A stretch of 64,000 bases of DNA from Eubacteriales bacterium (lineage in GTDB: Bacteria; Bacillota; Clostridia; Lachnospirales; Lachnospiraceae). The translations under genes were made by a program, and so were the position numbers. The stretch is from assembly GCA_030524745.1 (NCBI GenBank), contig JAUNGC010000018.1:1-64000 (forward strand), read 5' to 3'. Positions 25,444 through 33,525 of this stretch are shown in pieces (position 1 is the first letter of the stretch; each line of letters begins with the position of its first letter). The notes under the pieces were generated by a model, which was not told the origin of the DNA, ran no database searches, and worked only from the letters and a program-made list of their open reading frames with translations.

Positions 25444-26469
25444 ATGGGAATAAATAATCGCGAGCGGTTTGAGAATCATATGAATATATCGTCTCCGGAG
25501 ACGATTGGTGATGCGGAAAGAATGACAGATGTAGAAGAACAGGCGCATGATCCGTATGAAGATATGTTTGATGAAAAACTTAATTTGGTAGAACTAAGTT
25601 ATTCAGATAAAAGTATAGATAGCGATTATAATCTTCCAGATAAATCAATTTTCCTCAAAGCGGAAGATATTGCGTTTGAAAGTATTGTAGATGCAAACCC
25701 TCAGTTCGGAGAGGGCGGTGGCAGGCAAATCTTTGTCCGGGATTTCGAAAAAATGGTAGATGATGGCAGGTTAAAGCACATAGAGCATGAAGATGAGATT
25801 TTAAGCATTTCACCAGATACGGGTAATAGTGTGGTAATTGCTCTAAAATCTTCAAATGATGGTTATCCGTACTCTATCGACGAACGAACCTGTGATGAAA
25901 ATGAAATTGAACAATTGGATCAGGGCACATCTCTGGAACAGGGGGAGGCGGAGTTTCAGGAACCGGAAAAAGAAGGCTTGTGTGTTTCGGATCAAACTGT
26001 GACAATTTATGATGGTCAAGGCACTCATAAAATGATGTATACTGTTGAAACCGGAAATCTTACAAATGAAGAACAAGAGGAATGGGATGAGTTAGATCAA
26101 AATACAATAGATGAACAGGGATTGACAAGAGTCATGGAAAATAAGGAAGCGCAACAGAAAGAGGATTGGGGACACCCTTTATCAGATCAGGAAGGATCGA
26201 ACGGCATTTTTTATCCAGATGGATGGGAAAAGTCACGGAAGTTAGAAGTTGGAGAGATTTTTTATCAGATTAGACCGCTTCAACAGGAACATTCCAGTCC
26301 ATACGTTACAGATAGAAAGACTATTGACGAATGCCGAAATAAAGATGGAAATATAGATGCAGGAAAACTACTCGGTAAATTACAGATTCGTCCAGTGGAA
26401 AATACCGTATATATTCTTCGAACATATGAGTATTTGGGAGTTTCCTGTACAAAATCCAACGTTTTGTAA
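25444..26469 (+). CDS. Acidic protein of unknown function
   Basis: 341 aa, strongly acidic, no signal peptide or membrane segment. The N-terminal 250 residues are Asp/Glu-rich and low in recognisable motifs. The last 110 look like a compact domain: GWEKSRKLEVGEIFYQI, SSPYVTDRKTIDECRNKDG, KLLGKLQIRP. That pattern recalls C-terminal domains of secreted polymorphic toxins in outline only, and I cannot assign a family. The start has only a distant AAAGGG. It lies in the AT-rich accessory patch. Confidence 0.6.
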   Translation: MGINNRERFENHMNISSPETIGDAERMTDVEEQAHDPYEDMFDEKLNLVELSYSDKSIDSDYNLPDKSIFLKAEDIAFESIVDANPQFGEGGGRQIFVRDFEKMVDDGRLKHIEHEDEILSISPDTGNSVVIALKSSNDGYPYSIDERTCDENEIEQLDQGTSLEQGEAEFQEPEKEGLCVSDQTVTIYDGQGTHKMMYTVETGNLTNEEQEEWDELDQNTIDEQGLTRVMENKEAQQKEDWGHPLSDQEGSNGIFYPDGWEKSRKLEVGEIFYQIRPLQQEHSSPYVTDRKTIDECRNKDGNIDAGKLLGKLQIRPVENTVYILRTYEYLGVSCTKSNVL

Positions 26470-26503
26470 ACACGGCAATACCATAATGGGGGTGATAATA
26501 GCA

Positions 26504-26740
26504 ATGATTTGCAATAATTGTGGGCATGAAGTAAATGATAGCGCTAAATTCTGCCGTTTTTGCGGTTCCTCTTCACCTGAAAAAGAGACTCTTGAAGCAA
26601 TATCAGATGAAAAGAGTAAGAGCAAAGAACCTTCTGAGAAAAAGAGGATAGGCAGGCCGGTTCTGATACTACTGATCGCTGCGGCATGTTTTTTTGGCTT
26701 TGATCTTATCTTTACAGAAATTCAAACAGATAAAGCCTGA
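26504..26740 (+). CDS. Zinc-ribbon membrane protein, N-terminal part of a frame-split gene
   Basis: 78 aa from ATG 26504 behind GGGGGTGATA. It opens with a zinc ribbon (MICNNCGHEVNDSAKFCRFCG, four Cys), then a charged linker and a hydrophobic stretch RPVLILLIAAACFF. The frame then runs out after about 15 codons. A T7 run at 26689-26695 sits in the membrane segment. Removing one T joins this frame to the ORF at 26694-27563 and completes the membrane helix. So this is most likely the first part of one zinc-ribbon/TM/extracellular-repeat protein. Confidence 0.6.
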   Translation: MICNNCGHEVNDSAKFCRFCGSSSPEKETLEAISDEKSKSKEPSEKKRIGRPVLILLIAAACFFGFDLIFTEIQTDKA

Positions 26741-27563
26741 TGAGAAACTATCTTTTGAAAGTGAACAGGAGAAAATCCCAAATGAAAGTCAAAATATTCA
26801 TGATATGGATATAATAGAAAATAAAGAAGCCGAGAATGATGAGACAGAAAATGCAACGGAGAGTATATTGACAGACAGAGAACAGGTCTATTTACCTGTA
26901 AAAATCAGAATATTGGATGAAATGGGGAAACTTATAAAGTGGGAAGCGCATTTTTATGACGATAACGGAAACAAACTGGGGGAGAATCTTTATAATAGTG
27001 ATGGTACATTGGTATATTTTTTTATATTCGAATATGATGAAAATGGGTATCTTCGATATGGAAAATATAAAAGGGATGATTATGAGACTGAGGAATGGCT
27101 TGAATATGAATTTGATGCGGATGGAAATCGGATTAGAAGCAAACGTTATATGAGAGACGAAGACGGTACAAAGTTTCTTTCGGGAGAGAGCACATTTGAT
27201 AGCGACGAAAATCTGCTTTGTGTAAAAGAATTTGAAAGTAGCGGGGATATATATACCTGGCTCGAACGCATCTATGATTCGCAGGGAAGAAAAACGGGGG
27301 TAGAGTACTACGATAGTGATGGAGTTAAAATTGGAATGACAGAATATACATACGACGATACAGGCCGGTTAATAAGCTGTCGTTATCATAATGGACGACG
27401 GTTGGATTATGAATATGATACGAAGGGAAACTTAATCCATGAAACGGAATACCGAAAGGATGGTACGTTTGCAGGTCGGAAAGAATATGGGTATGACGAG
27501 AGAGGAAATCAGGTTAGTTCTGCCGAGTTTGATGAAGCAGAAAAAGGAATAGATGCCCGGTGA
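26694..27563 (+). CDS. YD/RHS-like repeat protein, C-terminal part of a frame-split gene
   Basis: 289 codons open. After an acidic linker there are seven or more short repeats of the type 'x-YDxxGxxxxxxxYdxdG' (FYDDNGNKLGENLYNSDG, EYDENGYLRYGKY, EYDTKGNLIHETEYRKDG), like RHS/YD beta-repeats that form an extended extracellular structure. The apparent TTG start inside the upstream membrane helix is not convincing. The frame fits as a continuation of the zinc-ribbon gene after a one-base slip in the T7 run. The 3' end overlaps the YitT remnant on the other strand by about 11 bases. Confidence 0.6.
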   Translation: MALILSLQKFKQIKPDEKLSFESEQEKIPNESQNIHDMDIIENKEAENDETENATESILTDREQVYLPVKIRILDEMGKLIKWEAHFYDDNGNKLGENLYNSDGTLVYFFIFEYDENGYLRYGKYKRDDYETEEWLEYEFDADGNRIRSKRYMRDEDGTKFLSGESTFDSDENLLCVKEFESSGDIYTWLERIYDSQGRKTGVEYYDSDGVKIGMTEYTYDDTGRLISCRYHNGRRLDYEYDTKGNLIHETEYRKDGTFAGRKEYGYDERGNQVSSAEFDEAEKGIDAR

Positions 27564-27755
27564 AATTCCGGTCCAATGGTGCAGAAATAAAGTCATGCCC
27601 AGCACGCCGCCTTCCGTGATCTGGCTCTGGCTGTGGATGTTGAACATGCCGAAGGAAAGAATGCATGCTCCCAAAAGCAGGCATCCGTAATGGATAAAAT
27701 AATTTTTCTTACAAAGGACTGCAGAAAGCGGTCCTTTATTGATCGGGAAACGCAA
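27553..27755 (-). pseudogene. YitT family membrane protein, N-terminal remnant
   Basis: From TTG 27755 (AAGGAG upstream) it encodes NYFIHYGCLLLGACILSFGMF, then IHSQSQITEGGVLGMTLFL and HHWTGISPGI, the first two helices and the EGG/GISPG motifs of YitT proteins (usually 280-300 aa). Past GISPGI the similarity stops and the frame runs into the antisense of the YD-repeat gene. The gene is therefore cut near 27553, which marks the right-hand junction of the accessory patch. Confidence 0.65.
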
Positions 27756-27788
27756 TGGCCAGAACTCCTTGTTTTAAATTTGCCATAG

Positions 27789-27816
27789 TTTAGCAGCGGA
27801 CAAAACCGCTGCTAAA
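27789..27816 (-). terminator. Stem-loop at the end of recQ
   Basis: TTTAGCAGCGG at 27789-27799 pairs perfectly with CCGCTGCTAAA at 27806-27816 and overlaps the recQ stop codon. No T run follows on either strand. Confidence 0.6.
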
Positions 27817-29725
27817 AATCCTCCGCCTCTCCGCCCAGTTCTCTGCAAAGCGCCAGAAATTGTTCTCCATACTTCTGATATTTCAGCTCGCCGACCCCGT
27901 GGACGGCGAGCATTTCTTCTTTTGTCTGGGGCAGCAGCACGCACATGGATTCCAGCGTCTTGTCAGAAAATACCAGATAAGGCGGAACGTGCTGCGCGCG
28001 GGCAATTTCCGTACGCAGGCGGCGTAGCGACTCGAAGGGTGCGCTTCCTGTATGTGCTGACGCTGCGCCGCGCTTTCTGCCGGATGCAGAGGCAGCATTG
28101 CCGGATGCGGATGCAGCATCTTTGAACCTGCCCGCTTTTTCTGCCGGGGGCGTCTTTTTTGCCGCCTTCATCGTCAGCACCGGGCGGAATTCCCCGGCTT
28201 CGGAAAAGAAGGTCAGTCCTTTTTCCTTTACCTTAACGATCGGAAACTGATCGTCGGTGACGGTCAGATATTCGGTCAGGACGAGGTAGTTTAATACCTG
28301 CCGGAGAAATACGATGGTCTCGCCGGAGTGGGAACCGTAATAGTGGTTTGCGTCCAGACCGAACCGCAGCACTTTTTCGTTTTTGCTGCCCCGCAGAGCG
28401 TCCAGAATGACGTTGACTCCATAACGCATGCCGCTGGTTAAAATGCAGCCGATCATGTCATTGGCGATCAGAGAGATATCGATTGTTTCAAACACGTTCA
28501 GGCAGTTGGAGCAGTTTCCGCAGTAGTTGGAGCCGTATTCGCCGAAATACCGGAGCATGTAGTCCCGCAGGCAATCAGCGGTATGGCAGTAAAAGGTCAT
28601 CTTTTTCAGCCGCTCCCGGTCGCGCTGACGGACCAGTTCCAGCGCTTCGCCGGTCAGTTCGTCGTTATCCCGGTTTTGTTCGATGAAAAACTGGTTGGTG
28701 ATAACGTCCTGTCCGCTGTAAAAAAGAATGCAGTCCGCCTTTGCGCCGTCTCTTCCGGCGCGCCCGGCCTCCTGATAATAGCTTTCCATATTTTTCGGCA
28801 TATTATAATGGAGCACGAAACGGACGTTGCTTTTGTCGATGCCCATGCCGAAGGCGTTGGTAGCGACCATGATGGGAAATTCGTCATAGGTGAAGGCTTC
28901 CTGATTGGAGCGGCGCTCCGCGTCGGACAGACCTGCGTGATAGCGGGTGGCGGCAAAGCCGTCTGCAATGAGCCTGTCGCAGACTTCCTCCACGTTTTTG
29001 CGGGTGGCGCAGTAGATGATGCCGGAGGAGTCCGGATGGGTATTCAGATATTCTTTGATTCCTTTATACTTATCTTTGTCGTGCCGCACCTCGAAATAGA
29101 GGTTTTTCCGGTCAAAGCCTGTGACCGTCAGGTGCGGGTCGGACAGTTCCAGCATGCGGATGATGTCTTCTTTTACTTCCTTCGTTGCAGTGGCGGTAAA
29201 TGCGCCGACTACAGGTCTTTTGGAAAGCGATCCGATAAAAGACGGTATTTTTAAATAGCTGGGACGGAAATCCTGTCCCCACTGGGAAACGCAGTGGGCT
29301 TCATCCACAGCCACCATGGAAATCTCGGCGTTTGCGGCAAAATCCTGAAAATCTTCCGTCAAAAGCCGCTCAGGAGCCACATAGATGATTTTATAGCGGC
29401 CCTCTTTTGCCAGCGCCAGCGCCTTTTTATATTGAGGAAAGGTGAGAGAACTGTTTAAATAGGCCGCATGCACGCCCATCTGATTCAGCGCGCGTACCTG
29501 ATCCTTCATCAGGGAAATAAGAGGGGAAATGACCAGCGTGATGGCGGGCAGCATAAGAGCGGGCACCTGGTAGCAGACCGATTTGCCAGCGCCCGTGGGC
29601 ATGATGCCGCACACGTCCCGGCCGGAAAGAAGGCAGTCGATCAGTTCTTCCTGTCCGTCGCGGAAACTGTCGTAGCCATAATAGGTTTTTAAAATTTGGT
29701 ATTTATCCTGTGTCGTTTCACTCAT
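27812..29725 (-). CDS. recQ: RecQ family ATP-dependent DNA helicase
   Basis: 637 aa. Helicase motifs: MPTGAGKSVCYQ (Walker A), DEAHCVSQWGQDFRP (motif II and aromatic loop), ATRYHAGLSDAERR, FGMGIDKSNVRFVLHY and QEAGRAGRDG (motif VI). A RecQ zinc site follows (CHTADCLRDYML, YCGNCSNCL), then a winged helix, and a C-terminal HRDC domain ending MLAVHGVGELKYQKYG. A low-complexity Ala/Ser linker (about 535-555) joins the last two parts. It unwinds DNA 3'-5' in recombination repair. The start ATG has no Shine-Dalgarno and lies about 7 bases after a good -10 box. Confidence 0.95.
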   Translation of the reverse strand: MSETTQDKYQILKTYYGYDSFRDGQEELIDCLLSGRDVCGIMPTGAGKSVCYQVPALMLPAITLVISPLISLMKDQVRALNQMGVHAAYLNSSLTFPQYKKALALAKEGRYKIIYVAPERLLTEDFQDFAANAEISMVAVDEAHCVSQWGQDFRPSYLKIPSFIGSLSKRPVVGAFTATATKEVKEDIIRMLELSDPHLTVTGFDRKNLYFEVRHDKDKYKGIKEYLNTHPDSSGIIYCATRKNVEEVCDRLIADGFAATRYHAGLSDAERRSNQEAFTYDEFPIMVATNAFGMGIDKSNVRFVLHYNMPKNMESYYQEAGRAGRDGAKADCILFYSGQDVITNQFFIEQNRDNDELTGEALELVRQRDRERLKKMTFYCHTADCLRDYMLRYFGEYGSNYCGNCSNCLNVFETIDISLIANDMIGCILTSGMRYGVNVILDALRGSKNEKVLRFGLDANHYYGSHSGETIVFLRQVLNYLVLTEYLTVTDDQFPIVKVKEKGLTFFSEAGEFRPVLTMKAAKKTPPAEKAGRFKDAASASGNAASASGRKRGAASAHTGSAPFESLRRLRTEIARAQHVPPYLVFSDKTLESMCVLLPQTKEEMLAVHGVGELKYQKYGEQFLALCRELGGEAEDF

Positions 29726-29732
29726 GTGTTTG

Positions 29733-29761
29733 ATTCTAGCATGAAATGTACAAAAATTGAA
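29733..29761 (-). promoter_or_regulatory. recQ promoter
   Basis: On the minus strand TTCAAT (29761-29756), 17 bases, then TAGAAT (29738-29733). The transcript would begin at or within a few bases of the ATG at 29725, which suggests a leaderless or nearly leaderless message. Confidence 0.45.
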
Positions 29762-29926
29762 GGGAAAATATGATGTTTTTCCATCTTGACAGAAAGGAAG
29801 AAAAAAAGCAGTATATAGGTATGAGACGCAGGAAGTCTGACGCGTCGGCGGCCATAGAAATAAGGGAGGAAGGCCGCCTGATTACGACGATGCGCAATGC
29901 GCCGAAAAAAGAGGAGAGTACATCAT

Positions 29927-31216
29927 ATGAAAGAGAATTTGCCCGAATCTTTAAGGAAACTCATTACAAAAGTAGGGGAGACTTTTGCGGATGATCCGGC
30001 CATGGTGGAGTTATTCATCAATTGCTTTACCAATACGCTGGATACCACGGTGAAGAAGATGGAGGACGGCACCACCCATGTGATCACGGGGGATATTCCG
30101 GCCATGTGGCTTCGGGATTCCGTCGCGCAGGTGCGCCCGTATCTGGTAGCGGCCAGAGAGGATTCCGAGATCGCGGATATGCTGGTGGGCCTTTCCAAAA
30201 GACAGTTTTTCTTCATCAATCATGATCCCTATGCGAACGCTTTCAATCAGGAAGACAACGGCAACTGCTGGGATCATGATGAGACGGAGATGACCGGCTG
30301 GCTGTGGGAACGCAAATATGAGATCGATTCGCTTTGCTATCCGGTTCAGTTCGCTTATCTGATCTGGAAAAATACGGACAGGACGGATCATTTTGACGCA
30401 GCCTTTGTGAAAGGACTGCACACCATTTTAAAAGTATGGAAAACGGAACAGTGCCATGAAGAAAAATCGCCCTATTCCTTCGTGCGCAGGGGCTGTTATT
30501 ACACGGACACCCTTTCCAGAGAAGGGAAGGGCGCGCTGGTGAAGTCGGGCATCGGGCTGACCTGGTCGGGCTTTCGTCCCAGCGACGACGCCTGCGTGTA
30601 CGGTTATCTGATTCCTTCCAATATGTTTGCGGACGTTGTGCTGGGATATATGGAGACGATTGCACGGGATGTGTTGGACGATGAACTGCTGGCGGCGGAA
30701 GCGGCCGAACTCAAGAAGGAAATCCATAACGGCATCGAATCCATGGCGATTGTGAACAATTATTATTACGGAAAGATTTATGCTTATGAAATGGACGGTT
30801 ACGGTCAGTATCTGCTGATGGATGATGCAAACGTGCCGAGCCTTCTGGCGATGGATTATCTGGGATATGAGGCGGATGACCGGGAAGTGGTGGAGAACAC
30901 CCGCAGGTTTGTGTTAAGCAGCGGCAATCCTTATTATTATGAAGGCGCCAAAGCCAAGGGAATCGGCAGTCAGCACACGCGGCCGGATTATGTCTGGCAT
31001 ATCGCGCTGGCGATCCAGGGACTGACCAGCAAAAATCAGGCGGAGAAGCGGCGCATTCTGGAAATGATGAAGGACACTGACGGCGGTAAAGGCATGATGC
31101 ATGAGGGCTTCGACGTGAACGACCCGTCACAGTATACCCGCGAGTGGTTTTCCTGGGCGAACGCCATGTTCTGCGAACTTGTTCTGGATTATTGCGGCGT
31201 CCGCGTGGAGAAATAA
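29927..31216 (+). CDS. GH125 exo-alpha-1,6-mannosidase
   Basis: About 429 aa from ATG 29927, 10 bases after GAGGAG. The all-helical (alpha/alpha) GH125 family (DUF1237) is recognised by GDIPAMWLRDSVAQVRPY, NCWDHDETEMTGWLWERKYE, IGLTWSGFRPSDDAC and GIGSQHTRPDYVWHI. These enzymes remove alpha-1,6-linked mannose by inversion. There is no signal peptide, so it acts inside the cell on imported oligosaccharides. First gene of a run with GH3, GH20 and GH2 enzymes, all in the same direction. A weak TTGACA...TATATA (29786-29817, spacer 20) may drive it. Confidence 0.9.
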   Translation: MKENLPESLRKLITKVGETFADDPAMVELFINCFTNTLDTTVKKMEDGTTHVITGDIPAMWLRDSVAQVRPYLVAAREDSEIADMLVGLSKRQFFFINHDPYANAFNQEDNGNCWDHDETEMTGWLWERKYEIDSLCYPVQFAYLIWKNTDRTDHFDAAFVKGLHTILKVWKTEQCHEEKSPYSFVRRGCYYTDTLSREGKGALVKSGIGLTWSGFRPSDDACVYGYLIPSNMFADVVLGYMETIARDVLDDELLAAEAAELKKEIHNGIESMAIVNNYYYGKIYAYEMDGYGQYLLMDDANVPSLLAMDYLGYEADDREVVENTRRFVLSSGNPYYYEGAKAKGIGSQHTRPDYVWHIALAIQGLTSKNQAEKRRILEMMKDTDGGKGMMHEGFDVNDPSQYTREWFSWANAMFCELVLDYCGVRVEK

Positions 31217-31236
31217 ATACAGGGAGAGTTTAGGAA

Positions 31237-33525
31237 ATGGAGAAGTATCAGGACAGCACGCTTTCGGCCTGCGCGCGGGCAAAAGATCTGTTGGGGAGAA
31301 TGACGCTTCGGGAAAAAATCGGTCAGCTTAATCAGCGTTTATACGGTTTTCGGATTTATGAAAAAAAAGAAGGGGCTGACGGAATTCAGATAGAACTGGA
31401 CCGGGAATTTGAAGAAGAGGTTTTAAAATACGGCGGCCTGGGCTGTCTGTATGGGTTATACCGTGCGGACCCCTGGGCGGACAAGGATTATCATACGGGA
31501 TTGACGGGAGCGCTGGCAAAAAAAGCTTATAATCAGGTGCAGCGTTTTGTGCTGGAGCATTCCCGGCTGGGAATTCCGATGATGATGAGTTCGGAATGTC
31601 CCCACGGGCATCAGGCGCTGGACGGTTATCTGCTTCCGGTCAATCTGGCTGCGGGCGCAACTTTTCACCCGCAGCTTTTAAAGGACGCTTATCATGTCTG
31701 CGGGAAGCAGCTTCAGAACATGGGAGTGGATTTCGCCCTCGCTTCCATGCTGGACGTGCTGCGGGATCCCCGCTGGGGAAGAAGCGAGGAATGTTACAGC
31801 GAAGACCCTTATCTTTCCGCGCGGCTGGCGGAGGCGGCGGTCGCAGGCATTCAGGAAGCGGGTCCTGCGGTGGTGGCAAAGCACTTTGCGGCCCAGGGGG
31901 AAGGAACCGGCGGCATCAACGCCAGCGCGGCGAGAATCGGAGAAAGAGAACTCCGGGAGATTCATCTTCCGCCGATGGCGGCATGCGCGAAGGCCGGCGT
32001 GAAGGGCGTGATGGCGGCCTATAACGAAATCGACGGGATTTATTGTCATGCCAATCCCAGGCTGCTGAAGGATATTCTGCGGGACGAAATGGGATTTTCA
32101 GGCGTCGTGATGGCGGACGGCGTGGCGATCGATCAACTCGATTTCATGACGGGGGACAATGTGGCTTCCGGTGCGCTGGCCCTTTCTTCCGGCGTGGATA
32201 TGGGGCTGTGGGATGCGGCCTTTGGAAAGCTGGAGATGGCTCTGGAACGCGGCCTGGTAACGCAGGAGCAGATCGACGTTGCGGCGCTTCGGATTCTGAC
32301 GCTGAAATTTGAGAGAGGACTGTTTGAACATCCTTTTCTTGAGGAAACGGAAGAGGGAATGTATTTTCCTTATGAAAAATATCCGCAGTCTTTGCAGATG
32401 GCAAGGGAAAGCGGCGTTCTGCTGAAAAACAGGGAAGGCGTTCTGCCGCTGACAGCGCAATCGGGAAGGCTGGCGGTAATCGGGCCCAATGCGGACGCGC
32501 TGTATAACCAGTTGGGCGACTATTCTCCGCCGATGCGCAGAGAGGACGGCTGTACGGTTTTAGACGGCATAAAACAGATTTTTGCGGACTGGCAGGTTTC
32601 TTACACGCAGGGCTGCTATCTGCGGGGGCGTGCCCCGGAAATGTTGGAGGAAGCGAAAAAGCTGGCCGAAGAGAGCGATCTGATCGTCTGTGTGCTGGGC
32701 ACATCGTCCAGCCGGTTTGGCGGCGCGGTCTTTGACGCAAACGGAGCGGCGCTGAATCTGAATACGGAAAGCGGTCTAGGAATGGACTGCGGGGAAGGCA
32801 TGGACTGTGCGGATCTGGAACTGCCGGAGGCGCAGACGGAACTTTTAAAAACGCTGGCGCAAACGGGCAAAAGGATTGTGACGGTGGTGATCGCCGGGAG
32901 ACCGCTGGCGCTCCGCACGGTCTGCGAGTTGTCAGACGCCGTTTTACTCAGTTTTTATCCGGGCCCGTTGGGCGGACTGGCGATTGCAGAACTTTTGGCG
33001 GGAAGAGAAAATCCGTCCGGGCGATTGCCGGTATCGCTGCCTGCGGCGACCGGTCAGGTTCCCGTATATTATAATTATAAGTCGTCCTATCTGGCGTGGA
33101 ATTATATGGACGCTAAGAAGGCGCCGCTGTTTTCCTTCGGCTTTGGTCTGGATTATACGCGGTATACCTATGAAAACGTTGCACTGAGCGCGGCGAGACT
33201 GACAACGGATGAACTGAAAGAAAACGGGATTTCCCTGCGGATGAAGATACGAAATGCGGGCGGCAGGGCCGGATTTGCGGTTCCGCAGCTTTATGTAAAA
33301 GACGTAGCGGCTTCCACGGTACGCCGGGTAAAGGAACTGAAAGCGTTTGATAAAGTCTGGCTGGAAGCGGGCCAGGAAAAGGACGTATGTCTTGCGCTGG
33401 GAGAGGAACAGCTTGGTCTGTGGAATGAGCGCATGCAGTTTGTGACGGAACCGGGCGTGTTTGAACTGGAATTGAGCGATAAGGGAGAATCGATCTGGAA
33501 AGGGGAATTTGAGTTATGTATCTGA
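31237..33525 (+). CDS. GH3 beta-glycosidase
   Basis: 762 aa. TIM-barrel domain with KIGQLNQRL at the start, VVAKHFAAQGEGTGG and the nucleophile region GFSGVVMADGVAIDQ (Asp294), where the usual SDW is MADG. An alpha/beta-sandwich domain (from about 395, VLLKNREGVLPLT) and a C-terminal fibronectin III-like domain (PLFSFGFGLDYTRYTY, then LRMKIRNAG) complete a beta-glucosidase/xylosidase-type GH3. No signal peptide, so cytoplasmic. It starts 20 bases after the GH125 gene and overlaps the GH20 gene by 10 bases. Exact linkage unknown; the context points to glycan trimming. Confidence 0.9.
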   Translation: MEKYQDSTLSACARAKDLLGRMTLREKIGQLNQRLYGFRIYEKKEGADGIQIELDREFEEEVLKYGGLGCLYGLYRADPWADKDYHTGLTGALAKKAYNQVQRFVLEHSRLGIPMMMSSECPHGHQALDGYLLPVNLAAGATFHPQLLKDAYHVCGKQLQNMGVDFALASMLDVLRDPRWGRSEECYSEDPYLSARLAEAAVAGIQEAGPAVVAKHFAAQGEGTGGINASAARIGERELREIHLPPMAACAKAGVKGVMAAYNEIDGIYCHANPRLLKDILRDEMGFSGVVMADGVAIDQLDFMTGDNVASGALALSSGVDMGLWDAAFGKLEMALERGLVTQEQIDVAALRILTLKFERGLFEHPFLEETEEGMYFPYEKYPQSLQMARESGVLLKNREGVLPLTAQSGRLAVIGPNADALYNQLGDYSPPMRREDGCTVLDGIKQIFADWQVSYTQGCYLRGRAPEMLEEAKKLAEESDLIVCVLGTSSSRFGGAVFDANGAALNLNTESGLGMDCGEGMDCADLELPEAQTELLKTLAQTGKRIVTVVIAGRPLALRTVCELSDAVLLSFYPGPLGGLAIAELLAGRENPSGRLPVSLPAATGQVPVYYNYKSSYLAWNYMDAKKAPLFSFGFGLDYTRYTYENVALSAARLTTDELKENGISLRMKIRNAGGRAGFAVPQLYVKDVAASTVRRVKELKAFDKVWLEAGQEKDVCLALGEEQLGLWNERMQFVTEPGVFELELSDKGESIWKGEFELCI

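Noticed and set aside
29770-29994. 74-codon plus-strand ORF before the GH125 gene
   Set aside because: No Shine-Dalgarno, low-complexity Lys/Glu/Arg, and it overlaps the GH125 start in another frame.
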